From Isoetes taiwanensis (Eukaryota; Streptophyta; Lycopodiopsida; Isoetales; Isoetaceae): a DNA stretch of 64,000 nucleotides. The notes beneath the pieces are model-generated. The model saw only the letters and a program-made list of their open reading frames with translations. It did no database searches and had not been told where the DNA came from. The stretch lies in contig JAJEKV010000077.1 in NCBI GenBank assembly GCA_021234155.1, positions 852,784 through 916,783 of the forward strand, given 5' to 3'. This document shows, one piece after another, positions 12,536-24,665 of this stretch. Positions within the stretch are counted from its first letter, which is position 1; every line of letters starts with the position of its first letter. The position numbers and the translations under genes are program-made.

Positions 12536-13271
12536 ATGGCGATCCCAATCTCTGTCCTCTACACCAAGTCCGACAAGCGGATTTTGTATGCTGAATCAGG
12601 CAAAGAATTTGCCGATCTCCTTTTAAGCCTACTCTCTCTGCCACTGGGCTACGTGATGAATCTAATGAAGGATTATTCCACCAGCACAGAGGGAATTGGA
12701 AGCATAGCCAAGATCTATCAGAGTGCGGAAAATTTGCAAGCATCTATGTTATATGTAAAAAGAGAAGATTTGCTCAATCAGAAGCCTAATCTTGCGCTTG
12801 CAATCCAGCATAAATATTACTTTTGCCGAAGCTGTGGGCATCGGTTCGGCAAATTTTCTGCCTCAGAATCTCAGCATAGTAGGCGTTGTACCTGCGGAGG
12901 TCAGTTTAGTACTGAGCTTCAGCTTGTTGAACGAATTCCGGATACGCCTGCTCCTATTCAAAAGCCAGGCTATGTCAAAAAAAATGTCAGGTTTATTGTT
13001 TCTGATGATCTGTCTATTACTCCTATTTCTACCATCAAATGCATAGATCTGCTGAGTTCTCTTAAGGTTCATGACATGTCGGACCTCAGCAGCATGGAGT
13101 TTGATGTTGAAGAGCATGAGGTACATGCCTAGGATTCCTTTAGTTACTTTCCTTGCTATGTTAACTGGATTTTGATGCTACATTTTGATGTGCTAGGTTG
13201 TGGAACTTGTGAAAGCCTGTCTCTTCTCAAGGACTGCTTTGAATGATGTTTTCAAGACCAAACTCCATTGA
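12536..13271 (+). CDS. DUF674-family protein (two exons)
   Basis: Exon 1 runs 12536-13120 and exon 2 13197-13271, with a 76-bp GT-AG intron in phase 0; the spliced product is 219 residues. The start is the ATG in CGATCATGG. The N-terminus (KSDKRILYAESGKEFADLL, then LSLPLG) matches the opening of plant DUF674 proteins. A zinc-ribbon-like set of cysteines follows: C97, C100, C118, C120. Exon 2 gives VVELVKACLFSRTALNDVF, the typical DUF674 ending of the type LLKASLxSKxxLTDVF. This supports the splice model over reading through to the stop at 13130. The family is plant-specific with no established function. Many members carry two such units; this one has a single unit. The 3' end of the gene is duplicated downstream, where the copy is broken. 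Confidence 0.8.
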
Positions 13272-16045
13272 ACTGTCATAAGGCCACATGCTCCTCTCTT
13301 CATCTTAGATTCTCAGCTAGAAGTCGAGATAAACTGCAAAAGGATGCCCTGTAAAGTATCATTCATTTGCTTCATAAAAATTTGCAGTCTTGTTCAATGA
13401 ACATGGCAAAGGTTCATGCAAAACACACATTTAGTTTGATTAGCAAATGGTAATCTGTACGATCAGCATTTCAACAGAGAAAAAAGACATTAGCAAAAAA
13501 ATAGAGAAATTTAGAATGGTCAAGTCAGATTAAGTTAGCAGGAAGAACCAAGGATCTATACCTGGCACCAGAAACATTTCTACAAACAACATGAGTTTGT
13601 TCTCATGGCAATTTATAAACCGATGTTTACATATTTTTGGTTACATCCACGAGCAGATCTGCTTTTACAAGTCAAGATTGATTTAAGGGTAGAAGGACAA
13701 GTAATGTTTTGTATCATATGCAACAAGAAGGCCTTCATGGTTGCATTTTCACATAATTCTCAAAAACTGTAGATCATATGACGGGCTCATACCAATTCTA
13801 GCGTTAATTGTTTTCTTTTGCTTTTGGACGAAGTTATGATTGCTTTTCTTGCCCTTCTTCATAATAGCATTTTTATAAAATGCATAGCGGTGGCTTCCAG
13901 ATTTATATTTCAAATATAACAATCGTTGGACCACATTGACTAATCCCAAGTTTCAACCAATCTTCCATCAAAAGAAATGGCAACAAAGAAAAAGGACAAC
14001 CAATGACAACTAATTGACTCAACATATGGCAACAAACAAAAAGAAGAAATAAAAGGGACAACCGATGACAACAATTTGACTCATTAGGACTACATAACAG
14101 ACGCGAAACGTTCCAATTGAAATGCAGTTGTAATTTGAAACACATATGGGTTTCTACATAAATAAAAGAGGTGTTGAAACGTTCCAATTGAAACACAATT
14201 ATAATTTGAAACACATATGGGTTGGAAACGTATTACAAAACAATAAAATCAAACTTTAAAACATGTTTTAAAGTGCAACCTTTGAAATGTGATACAACAG
14301 TTTGTAATGTGTTACAACTAGCAATGTTCCACTGCTTTTGCAATGCATTTAAATGACCCTTGCATTTCAAACTGAGCATTCAATTACATTTTTCCAGCTT
14401 GATCCCTTATAGAATACCTTCCCTTCTTCTCTCTCAAGTCCTCTAGTACGGAAAAAGATCCCTTGGCTGGACTATCTGCCTCCACAAGAAAAAGAAGGCT
14501 TCGTGACCTACGTAGCCAAGGCATATAGCACCTCCAATTCTTTCAAGGCAGAGTTATGCTAGTCAGTTCTCCCATGCTGCAGATTGCTCAAGAATGTAGG
14601 TTTGCAATTTCTCCTTATCTCACCTTATGAGATGAGTGTGAAGGTAGATTATATAACAAGAGAACAACTCATACATTGACATACATTGAGATGGCAACAA
14701 TAAGGGATTACGTTGTAAGTAATGAGCAATGTATGACAAAATGGATTCAAAAATATAAAGAGGCTAGGGAATGCATTGAACATCGGTGCCAAAAGTGCCA
14801 AAAGTTGCAACTACACGACAAAATATCTTCCAAGTGGTTGTTGGATAGTACATTGGATGAATCTAGAAATGGGACATGTACGTGTTAATTCATAGTTGAA
14901 TCAAGGGGGTAAACGAGGTTAAAAATGGAAAAAGGTTGTACCTAGGATATCCCACGTTTTGAAACATGATTGTCTTCGATATTTAAGATGCAATTTTATA
15001 ACATGAGAATGTTCTTGTTCGATATTTAAAGAGAATCCTCTTTTTAGAGGATATTTTATTTAAATTTTTGAAGTAAAAGGGCATGCTCTCGAGGACCGAT
15101 ATTGTCAAAATTTGAAGATAGAATATTCATATCCAATACAAAAACATCTTTTTAAGAGTGAGATCTATATTGAGGATGAAAAGGAATCTGGAGCGCCATC
15201 ATATTCATTTATGCCATCTTCATCATTTTCACTTTTTCCTTTATAGTGAAGGCGACCTTGTCTCTCATCACTATGAAGGATCTAAACCTTTGAAAAAATT
15301 TTCTTTGTAGTATATCATCCTCTTCTTCGAATTACAAGTTTTTTAGGATAAATTGAATTTGCATATGTAAAATATGATTTCAATTTAAAACATATGAAAT
15401 AGTCCTTTTTTGCAAGGTTCATGCTCATATAATCGGAAACAACCAAACCTTCTTGACTTTCTCCCGAAATGATCCTTGACTTCTCATTTCTAACTCATAT
15501 CTACCTTCAAAAGCATTTTAGAGGCTTTTGCAATTAAATGAATCTTGAGTTTTGACTAAACTTGTTGATAGCACTTTACTAACGTAAAGGTTGACCTTTG
15601 TCATCCCTTTTTTTGAAGAGCAATCGGCATACCTTTGGCAAGATGAGGATTAAACATTGAGGCTCATTCTGCGTCTTTGTCCCAGGTATACCAATGTAAT
15701 CTCACATCTTCTTTTCAACGCACTGCTAATGTAGCATTGCATGGACCTGCATTGGTAGAATAAGTTATGAAGAAAATGGAAGGTGTTAGGCCATTGAAAT
15801 GGTTCTTGCACACGCCTCTTAGAGCTATATTTTAAATACAACATGCAACATCGAGAAAGAAATTACTCACCCCACCAATCTAATCTTGTTCTAAAAGTAT
15901 TAAATTGATCATGAAACATCAATTTTCAACTCTTTTAAGGATCAAGCCCAATAGCTAATCTTGAACTCCGGATTTTTGAGTGTGGCGCTTTTTAACCGTA
16001 CTATGAAGGGGAAGGAAGTGCGGAATACAAAAGTAATTTATTTTG
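13004..16045. repeat. Tandem segmental duplication, copy A
   Basis: This 3.04-kb segment aligns collinearly with 16093-19591. It starts inside the last coding part of the DUF674-type gene (GATGATCTGTCTAT) and ends at GTAATTTATTTTG. Similarity is very high between about 13330 and 14890 and much lower in the last kilobase. It lacks the MITE present in copy B and a ~70-base stretch seen in B at 17875-17945. Confidence 0.9.
14676..14888 (+). other. Conserved short open frame in copy A, unrecognised
   Basis: A 70-residue frame, counted from a non-ATG codon, contains RDYVVSNEQ, KYKEARECIEHRCQK, KWLLD and a CTC end. The homologous frame in copy B (18301-18543) is also open and carries a 30-base in-frame extra segment. 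Nearly all base differences I see between them change the amino acid, which argues against strong purifying selection. It might be an exon of an unrecognised gene or chance. I do not know the family. Confidence 0.25.
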
Positions 16046-16092
16046 CCTAGATTCCTTTTTAGTTACTTTCCTTGGTATGTTAACTGGATTTT

Positions 16093-16386
16093 GATGATCT
16101 ATCTATAGAACTCCTATTTCTACCATCAAATGCATAGATTCAACTTGAAGTTCTTGTTATTCTTAAGGTTGAGAGAATGACATGTCGGGAAATTAGATCT
16201 CTTTAAGATGGAGTTTGATGTTGAAGAGCATGAGGTGGGATGCCTAGGATTCCTTTGAATGACTTTTTGCTATGTTAACTGGATTTTGAACCTACATTTT
16301 GATGTGCTAGTTTAGTTCAAACTTGTGAAAACCCAACTTCTCAAGGATAAGCTTTGAATGATGTTTTCAAGACCAAACACCATTGA
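16093..16386 (+). pseudogene. Duplicated 3' end of the DUF674-type gene
   Basis: This aligns with 13004-13271. The segments CCTATTTCTACCATCAAATG and GAGTTTGATGTTGAAGAGCA are retained, but the frame is lost between them. The splice donor region reads GAGGTGGG instead of GAGGTACA, and the exon-2 equivalent has a stop near its start. It lacks the first two thirds of the gene and cannot be functional. Confidence 0.8.
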
Positions 16387-16621
16387 ACCGGGCTATAAGG
16401 TCACATGCCACTCTTCATCTTAGATTCTCACCTAGAAGTGCAGATAAACCAACCAAAGGACAATGCAGCCAAAGTATCATTCATTTGCTTCATAGAAATT
16501 TGCAGTCTTGTTTCAATGAACATGGCAAAAATTCATGCAAAACACACATTCAGTTTGATTAGCAAATGGTAATCTGTACGAACAGAGAAAAAAGACGTTA
16601 GCAAAAAAAATAGAGAAATTT

Positions 16622-17052
16622 TGAAGGGAAAATTCCAAATATATCCCTCAAGTTTACAAATATTCAAAAAATACCCCTAGAAATAGAGTATTTAGCTCAA
16701 ATGACAACTTCTTTCTTATAATCAACCAACTAAAAAAGTGCCCCCATGTAACTTGTAGATAAGGGTGAGAGCTATCCAAGGCAGTAGAATCGTCTAAAAC
16801 AGAGTTGCCAATCTTCAACTTATAGTGTTATAAAAAATGACGTAAATGAGCATAACTTGTGAATTTCAACTCCAATTTCGATGAACTTGATGTTGTTCAG
16901 AAGATCTTATCTTAATCTATAATGTTTGTGAAAATAACTTTTGAATTTGAGGAGCAACGAAAACTCTATTGCCAATTTTCCAAAAATGCTCTTAATTTGG
17001 AGGGTATTTTTGGAATTTCTGCAAATTTGAGGGGTATAATTGGATTTTTTCC
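16622..17052. mobile_element. MITE of ~431 bp with 5-bp target duplication
   Basis: Present in copy B and absent from the matching position of copy A, where the site reads GAAATTTAGAATGG. It is flanked by AATTT on both sides (16617-16621 and 17053-17057). The ends are imperfect inverted repeats: the left end TGAAGGGAAAATTCCAAATA then TCCCTCAAG, against the complement of the right end with AAATCCAATTATACCCCTCAA. It has no coding capacity, so it is a non-autonomous DNA element. Its superfamily was not determined. Confidence 0.85.
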
Positions 17053-18300
17053 AATTTGGAATGGTCAAGTCAGATTAAGTTAGCAGGAAGAACCAAGGAT
17101 CTATACATGGCACCACAAACATTTCTACAAACAACATGAGTTTGTTCTCATGGCAATTTATAAACCGATGATTACATATTCTTGGTTACATCCATGAGCA
17201 GATCTGCTTTTACAAGTCAAGATTGAGTTAAGGGTAGAAGGACAAGTTCTTGTTTTAAATGTTTTGTATCATATGCAACAACAAGGCCTTCATGGTTGCA
17301 TTTTCACATAATTCTCAAAAAGTATAGATCATATGACGGGTTCATACCAATTCTGACGTTAATTGTTTTCTTTTGCTTTTGGACGAAGTTATGTTGCTTT
17401 TCTTGCCCTTCTTCATCCTAGAATTTGTGTAAAATGCATAGCGGTGGCTTCCAGATTTATTTCAAATATAACAATTGTTGACTAATCCCAAGTTTCAACC
17501 AATCTTCCATCAAAAGAAATGGCAACAACAAAAAGGACAACCAATGACAACTAATTGACTCAACATATGGCAACAAACAAAAAGAACAAATAAAAAGGAC
17601 AACCGATGACAACAATTTGACTCATTAGGACTACATAACAGACGAGAAACGTTCCAGTTGAAATGCAATTGTAATTTGAAAGACATATGGGTTTGAAACA
17701 TGCATGCCACTACAGTAATAAAAGGGGTGTTGAAACGTTCCAATTGAAACACAATTGTAATTTGAAACACATATGGGTTGGAAACGCATTACAAAACGAT
17801 AAAATCAAACGTTGAAACATGTTTTAAAGTGCAACCTTTGAAATGTGATACAACATTTTGTAATGCGTTATAACTATGTCTTTGATACGCATTTCAAATT
17901 GCGTTTCTAGTTATTAAAATAGTCAGACGATGTTTAAAGGAGGTGCAATGTTCCACTGCTTTTGCAATGCATTTAAATGACCCCTGCATTTCAAACTGAG
18001 CATTCAAATACATTTTTTCAACTTGATCCCTTATAGAACACCTTCTCTTCTTCTCTCTCAAGTCCTCTAGTACGGAAAAAGATCCCTTGGCTGGACTATT
18101 TGCCTCCACAAGAAAAAGAAGGCTTCGTGACCTACGTAGCCAAGGCATATAGCAACTCCAATTCTTTCAAGGCAGAGTTATGCTAGTCAGTTCTTGCCAT
18201 GCTGCAGATTGCTCAAGAATGTAGGTTTGCAATTTCTCCTTATCTCACCTTATGAGATGAGCGTGAAGGTAGACTATATAACAAGAGAACAACTCATACA

Positions 18301-18543
18301 TTGGCATACATTGAGATGGCATCAATAAGGGATTACATTGTAAGTAATGAGCAATGTACGACAAAATGGATTAAAAAATATAAAGAGGCTAGGGAATGCA
18401 TTGAACATCGGTGCCAAAAGTGGCATCGTTCTCATAGAGGCCCATTTTCTCTGAAGTTGCAACAACTACCCGACAAAATATCTTCCAAGTGGTTGTTGGA
18501 TACTACATTGGATGAATCTAGAAATGGGACATGTACATGTTAA
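18301..18543 (+). other. Conserved short open frame in copy B, unrecognised
   Basis: Homologue of the frame at 14676-14888, 80 residues, counted from a non-ATG codon. It carries a WHRSHRGPFSLKLQQ insert relative to copy A and ends in the same NGTCTC. Both copies remain open, but no function or family is recognised. Confidence 0.25.
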
Positions 18544-19591
18544 ATCATAGTTGAATCAATCATAAAAAATTGGACTGGGCCCGGATATACCTCGAATATC
18601 CCCCGTGGTTTAAACATGATTGTCTTCGATATTTAAGATGCTCAGTATAATATGACCATGATTGTGTTCGATATTTAAAAGACGTCCTCTTTTTCTCGTT
18701 ATTCTATCGAATTTTTGGGTTGCTCGAAGGGCAGGCTCTAGGACTGGACAGTGTGGCTATGGGATATGTCCCGAATATTCATATCCAATGGTGGAAACAT
18801 CGAGTGAGATCTATGTTGAGGACCAAAATCAAGGTTGGAGCTAAGACAACCTGAATTCTGATGTTTCCACTTTTCTTTGTAGTTCCTCTCTGTGTTGAAG
18901 GATCTAAGCCTTTGAAAGATTTTGCTTGTAGTATATCATCTTGGGGCGAGCATAGCTCAGGGATAGGACCGAATTTGCATACGTAAAATATGAGAAAAGT
19001 ACAAAACATATGAAACCTCCTTTTTTTTGAAAGAATATGCGTTTTATACGTGAAAGGAAACAAAACAGTTGGTAGAAATTGCCGAAAAATGATCCAGACA
19101 CGAACGCTTAAGAGTGCGCCCGCGTATAATTCCTGGCTTTTGCAAACTTTGTGGATGCAGAACATAGGCAGCATGCGACCGCTTTGCGGCGGGTTTGCAA
19201 ACTTGTTGATATTGTGGCGTCTACATAATGTCATAACACGGTCGCATACCTTTGCAGTTGCTCGGTGCGTTTACGCAGATGACGATTAAAGCATGCGTCC
19301 ATAAGCTGCAATATACCAATGTAAAGCTCACATCCCCAGCTTTTCAACGCACTAAAGAACACCTGAATCTGACATTCGGTAATAAGTTATGAAGAAAATG
19401 GCATCAGGACTTCACATGGCGGCCATCACAGCTCCCTCTGTTCCCTAAAGTAGCAAATTGATCATGCAACATCAAGTACAACTCACCTAGTATCAAGTGC
19501 AATAGTTAATCTTGAACCCCTGACCTGTAGTGTGGTAGTTTTAATATCCTACTACTGGACCATCACAGAAGTACAAAAGTAATTTATTTTG

Positions 19592-20195
19592 CTGTATTGT
19601 ATCTATATTTTAATTAGAATAATACATTGAGTATTACTGAATATTGTGGTGCACATAGTAATTTTACCCATGGCATTCTGTTACTTGGAATTCTGCATCT
19701 CAAAAGGTATTGGCAACAACATGTTGCCTTGATTTTATTTCAATAAGAATGCCTTAGAGTTAATTATTAGTTTGTTGTAGGTTTGTGCTTGTTGCAGTAG
19801 ATTAGTTCTCCTTTACTAAGAAGCTTAAATAGGTTGAGTAGTGAGCAATTTAAAAAGTTAATCAGTCAAGTTATTGGTCGATTTTAAGTAAAAAAGGACT
19901 AAGCAATTCTTCAAATGCTTGCAGAAGCGCATGATCAAAGATCATTTAAGAGCAGGGTGCAAATTGTCGAGCTTAACAAACACAGGTTTTCCATGCAGGA
20001 GCATCTACTATGCATTTTGTCATGCATTACTTCCATCTGTCTTCAACACCATGCATTATTCTCATTTGCCCCCACAGTTCATCTCATTAAGTTGCTGACA
20101 TCTCTGCCATAACAGCAACTCAAGTTATATTCTATCTATCTAATATTCACTTGTCATGCAGGTTCACCAGTCATTCCATCATCATTCTTCATTAG
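19592..20195. other. AT-rich stretch, no gene seen
   Basis: No domain or convincing frame on either strand. The right part may be internal, non-coding sequence of the copia remnant that follows. Confidence 0.5.
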
Positions 20196-20442
20196 TTGAC
20201 TAATACCATGAATCCTTGGCTTCTGCTCTACACAAAGTTCTCATGTTGCCTATCACCTCCCCATCTAGAGGCAACTATAACTGATAATGCCTTTACCTCT
20301 AGCTTATCATTTACCTTTACAGTGCTGGCCAAAACTTTCTTGCGAGGCTTCGTACATTCGCGAGCAAAGTGCCCTACTACCCTGCAATGATAACACCCCT
20401 TGGGTTTATCTGTTTTGATCAGTCATACTGCTCTGATACCAC
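20196..20442 (-). pseudogene. Deleted copia remnant: primer-binding site plus gag zinc knuckle
   Basis: On the minus strand TGGTATCAGAGC (20441-20430) is the standard plant copia primer-binding site complementary to initiator tRNA-Met. Only about 45 bases further on lies a perfect CX2CX4HX4C zinc knuckle (CYHCRVVGHFAREC, about 20394-20353), followed by a basic KPRKK. In an intact element several hundred codons of Gag lie between these two, so an internal deletion has removed most of Gag. After the knuckle the frame soon breaks and no protease or polymerase follows. Confidence 0.75.
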
Positions 20443-21118
20443 TGTTACGGCAAAAATTCACATGGCAAATTTCGCCTGCTTGAGATATCCTGATCAACCC
20501 CCGCCCACACCATGGATCCCAGATCCTCCCTCGTTGATCAATCTGGTGCTGCCCCAGCCGGTGTTCTTCACACTGCAGATGATTGGATTCCCTCGGTAAG
20601 TTCCCCTGAGTGAATATCGGACATCTTCACAAAGACTTCCCTTGAGTAAGCAACCGGCTACCTGTACAGTAGCACAATCTGACCACTGGAAGACCCTGGC
20701 CTTCACTGTGATCACCGCAGTAGGTTCGGCCTGCCAAATCGAAGGTTTCCTCCAAGTCTCAACTCAATTAGATCACTCTAGCTCGCAGAATTAAAATCCT
20801 TTCCAAGACCCAATTCCGGCTACCTCCATTGAATTCGCTCTCCAGGCTTTATAATAGAGCCTCTGGAGTTCATTGCAGTCCACTACAATGCAAAATCGAC
20901 CTGCCTGGCCTCAGATTCGATCTCCATCACAGCTCTTAGCCATGACTTCCAGATCTGGCATTTCGGGTTTGCCAGGTCTGATACGAATTCGTCCATCCGT
21001 TCTTTATAACAGGTTTTATAACCCATCCAACCCATTAATGCCACGTGTCCATATAACCTTCATATTTAACATAGCTAACTTTCATTCCTTTATATTAATG
21101 CCTTTAACCCCTAGTGAC
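20443..21118 (-). repeat. LTR-like sequence adjoining the primer-binding site
   Basis: Directly next to the primer-binding site the plus strand begins TGTTACGGCA, the expected LTR terminus for a minus-oriented element. The LTR should extend rightward; its outer end was not located, and the region ends where the next element inserted at GTGAC (21114-21118). Confidence 0.5.
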
Positions 21119-21526
21119 TGTAGGATCATCTAATTTATTACTTGCTTCTAATTAGGCAAAACTTCCTTGGCAACAATTATAGCTCAAACTTAATCAAATT
21201 GCATCGTTTACAATATCACAATATCACCGTAACAAAGAGATTGACCTTTTTTTATGTGGCACCATTGACCATCTGCAAATTCCCGAGAGGCCAAGCGATC
21301 ACCTCTGCTTTCAAATTATTTGGCCTCTAATCCAGGTTTCGGTTACGTTTCTTGTGAATCCGGCACACACAATGTATTTCCGATCCTGCCTTATCTTATT
21401 TTCTGGCCCTATTCTTATTTTTTTCCTTTTCTTACTATTCGACCTTCTTTTTTTCAAGTCCCGATTCCATATATCATATAACCTTCATTGGACATTTACC
21501 CATTTATGGCATGATATTCATCTACA
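21119..21526 (-). repeat. 3' LTR of the copia element
   Basis: It begins TGTAGGATC and ends CTACA on the plus strand. The outer flank is GTGAC. It aligns without gaps over about 404 bases to the other LTR. Confidence 0.9.
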
Positions 21527-21537
21527 TCTTTCCCTTC
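21527..21537 (-). promoter_or_regulatory. Polypurine tract of the copia element
   Basis: The minus strand reads GAAGGGAAAGA immediately before the 3' LTR, the position and composition expected of the primer for second-strand DNA synthesis. Confidence 0.75.
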
Positions 21538-21599
21538 ATGCTATATCCCTGCAGAGATTCCTAACAACTCTTTAAGCCAGTTAATCTTTCTTTCAGTCA

Positions 21600-22090
21600 T
21601 GGCCTTAGTGAAAATGTCTGGCACGCTTCATGCTCGATCTCAACATATCATGATTCTATAATTCCTTTAGTTATCAAATCTCTTATGAAATGTATGTGAA
21701 TTTCAATGTGCTTTATTCTCTCGTGATATGCAGAATTTTTAGCAATCGCTATGCAACTTAGGCTGTCTGTCAGCAGTACTGTAGGTCTTGGCTGAGGTAT
21801 ACCTATTTCGATGATCAATCTTCTCAACCAAGCGATTTCTTTACAGCTAAAGATGATGCGTAATATTCAAACCGGTGATGACATGGCCACATCCGGATCA
21901 TTTTTACTCCTCCATGATATTGTCCTCCCCAAGCATAACAAAGATAGCGGATGTTGATCTTTACGCTATCCAAATCCCCCCAATGCATGAGAATAATGAT
22001 ATAGAGTAATGTCATCCGAAGTTATATGTTATGCCGTGGTTTTTGTACCCTTTAAATATCTTAGGATCCTCTTTGCCCAAACCCAATGAA
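21600..22090 (-). pseudogene. Copia RNase H domain
   Basis: In shifting minus-strand frames the landmarks appear in order: RILRYLKGT, ISWRSK, KEIAWLRRLI, LLTDSLSCIAIAKN and YHERIKHIEIHIHFIRD. These are the classic copia RNase H blocks. At least two frame breaks separate them. Confidence 0.8.
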
Positions 22091-22377
22091 CTTTTCCCCG
22101 ATTGAAGCAATATTCCGATAGATTTATCAATATGAAATGTCAGACGTGTATTATTTGGAAACATATAGAAGGCATCCAATTAATCCCCTATACGGTACCT
22201 TCTCCATCTCTTTGCATCTCTTCTCTTGTTTTGGACAACTATCTGTGAGATTTTTGTTTCCCAACGAGTATGCGTTTTACACTATTTGCATCTCTCAAGC
22301 CAAATTTGCATATCATATTCTCAATATTCTTTTCTTGAGTCAATCTCAAGATCTTTTTTCTTCGATCTCTATAAACT

Positions 22378-23300
22378 TCAATTCGTAAAAACCCGCCGGT
22401 TCACCAAGACTGCCATTTTGAATCTTCTTTTGAGAGTGTTCTTGCAGAAATCCAAGCATTCTAGATGATTAGACGCCATCACACAATCGTCTACATATAG
22501 TGCTATAATATAGTACTTGTTTGTATTTCTAAAAATATACAAATTTCCGTCATTGTTCAACTTTTGGAAGCCTTGTTCTCTTAGATATCTGTCTATGCAC
22601 AAATACCACTCTCTAGGAGCCACGCCTCGGTCCATAGGCAAAGACGTTTGAGTCTCCGGACTTTATTATTTCCTTTTTCAAACCCCTTGTGCTCGCCTCA
22701 TATAGATGTCTTCCTTCAACTCAAAGATTAAAAATGCCGTCTTTACATCCATGTGATGCAACTCGAGGTCCAATGCATTTGCCAAGGCTAACATTAGTCT
22801 CACGCCGCCAACTTCACTATTGAGAGTACGTTTCAGTAATCAACCCCTTTTTTCTCGCGTGAAAAGCCCTTAGCAACTAATCCGCCTTGAATCTTTCCGG
22901 CCCCCGCTCAGATTTATTTTTATTCGTCAGATATCCATTTATTTTCCACCAAATTCTTATTCTCTCGAGGATCGGTTAGCTCATAAGTTCTGTATCTTCA
23001 AATGATCCCATTTCTTCTCTCATAGCTTGCGACCACTTTGATGCATGTTCGAATTTATAGCCTCTTCATAGATTTCGGAATCTTTGACTCTAGCAACGCC
23101 ATAATAGATGGAAATCTAACCGAGGATGTCCCATTCTCCGAAGTCTTCCCCTCGCTCCATATCTTCCATAGATCCTGGATTGTAATCAAACCGCTGGCGT
23201 GTCCTTTAACTTCTCAACTTCGTACTCCTTTTCTTTGGTCTACTTTCCCTTGAGGTTGTGTTTGTTGAATATGTGGCTCCTCGGGTCGCTTTCTTCATGT
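22378..23300 (-). pseudogene. Copia reverse transcriptase
   Basis: The frame at 22641-22378 holds APREWYLCIDRYLREQGF, then the catalytic box YVDD in the context YIIALYVDDCVMAS. The upstream part, toward 23300, is present only as scattered decayed pieces. The active-site motif is intact but the protein is interrupted on both sides. Confidence 0.8.
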
Positions 23301-23639
23301 GGTCGCTGTTGTTTCAAGCACATGGTTGTTGAACCCGTGAGATGCCTTCACCAACCGTATTATCTTCATCATCGGATCCCGTATCAAACACACATTCAGG
23401 TTTAATGTCACTCCTATTCTTGCTGGCTTCTATTATTTCTTCTTTTATTTTCTCAAGATCTCTTATAACAGTGTGAGTTTGCTTTCATCAAAAACAACAT
23501 CTCTATCGGGACTACTATCCTTTTCGCTTTAGAGGCATAAATATTCGTACCCTTTGGACTCTTCGTCATAACCTACCGATATCCAATCTCCGCGACGGTT
23601 GTTTAACTTGAGTCTTTTTTCCTCTGGTATGTGGACGTA

Positions 23640-24632
23640 TGCTAGGCATCCATATGCCTTGAAATATTCATATTTACGTCCCAACTTCTGTTTGTCCACA
23701 ATTCTAGAGGAATATTTCCATTTATCTTTGGGACGGGCGATCTATTTTGAATGAAGAAAGTTTTTTTTTTCTTTGCCTCCTCCCAAAGGTAATTGGGCAG
23801 ACCAACAAACTTTTTTATCATAGACCTCACCGTGATCTAGAATGGTCCCCGTTCTTCCTTTTCTGCAACTCCATTTTGTTGAGGAGAGTACCGCATGTCG
23901 GGCTTGTCTCCTAATTCCATGTTCCGACATAACCCTTTTAAATATCCTAGATAAGTACTCTCCACCCCTTCTCCGACCTGATGCATTTTAAGTTTCCTTC
24001 CCGTGGTTCTCTCCATTTCCACAACAAACAATTTGAAAGCCTCAAGAGCCTTATCTTTGATGACGGTAGTAACAACTTCCCATCCTACTATAATCATCAA
24101 TGAACTAAATAAAGTACCTTTTTTGTCTTACCCTCTACGCTTAGTGGTCCAAGATAGGTCTGAGTGTACAAGATCCAAAGGACCAGCCGCTTTTTTCTTT
24201 TTATTTTAAGAAAAGCCTTAGTCAATTTGCCCAAAGATGCATCCGGGGCATACATATCTTTTATCAAGGCCATCTTCACCAGGTTATCATTCCCTTTTTC
24301 ATCATGTATTTCACATTATCTATGTGCGTGTGGCCAAGTCTACTATGCCAGAGTTTTACACCAGCTATTGACAAAGCATTTATACTCTCAACAATATTAT
24401 TTGTAAATTGAAAGAGGTTTCCAACTCGTTTTGCAATAAACTTGATTTCATTTCCAAGAAACACTCTACATCCAGATTTATTAAACTTTAACTCATATCC
24501 CAAGTCTATAAGTTGACTAACAGATATGAGATTCTTACACAAACTTGGCACACATAAGACATTCTGTATGTCTATTGTATTTCCTTGCAAATCAAATAGT
24601 TTTAACAATCCTTTTCCAAAAACCTTCTGCAA
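23640..24632 (-). pseudogene. Copia GAG-pre-integrase and integrase
   Basis: The pre-integrase part (24632-24276) has LWHSRLGHTHIDNVKYM and the preceding NLISVSQL-type block. The integrase core follows in other frames: LVLWIL...LGPLSVEG (24279-24097), a region near 23900 with MRYSPQQNGVAEKE (usually PYSPQQNGVAERKN), and then IKKFVGLPNYLWEEA. The SPQQNGVAE block contains the conserved glutamate of the DDE set. Confidence 0.8.
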
Positions 24633-24665
24633 TTCTCCATTTCCTAGTTGAACGTGACTCAGCTT

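Larger units (their letters stand above)
16093..19591. repeat. Tandem segmental duplication, copy B
   Basis: Collinear with copy A. Without the inserted MITE it is about 3.06 kb, matching the 3.04 kb of copy A. The junction (16046-16092) contains an extra short copy of the sequence at 13129-13174, so that short segment occurs three times. Confidence 0.9.

Noticed and set aside
18946-18975. Sequence resembling a tRNA 5' half (GGGGCGAGCATAGCTCAG)
   Set aside because: No matching acceptor stem, anticodon arm or T-loop follows, and the duplicate copy at 15.3 kb lacks it.
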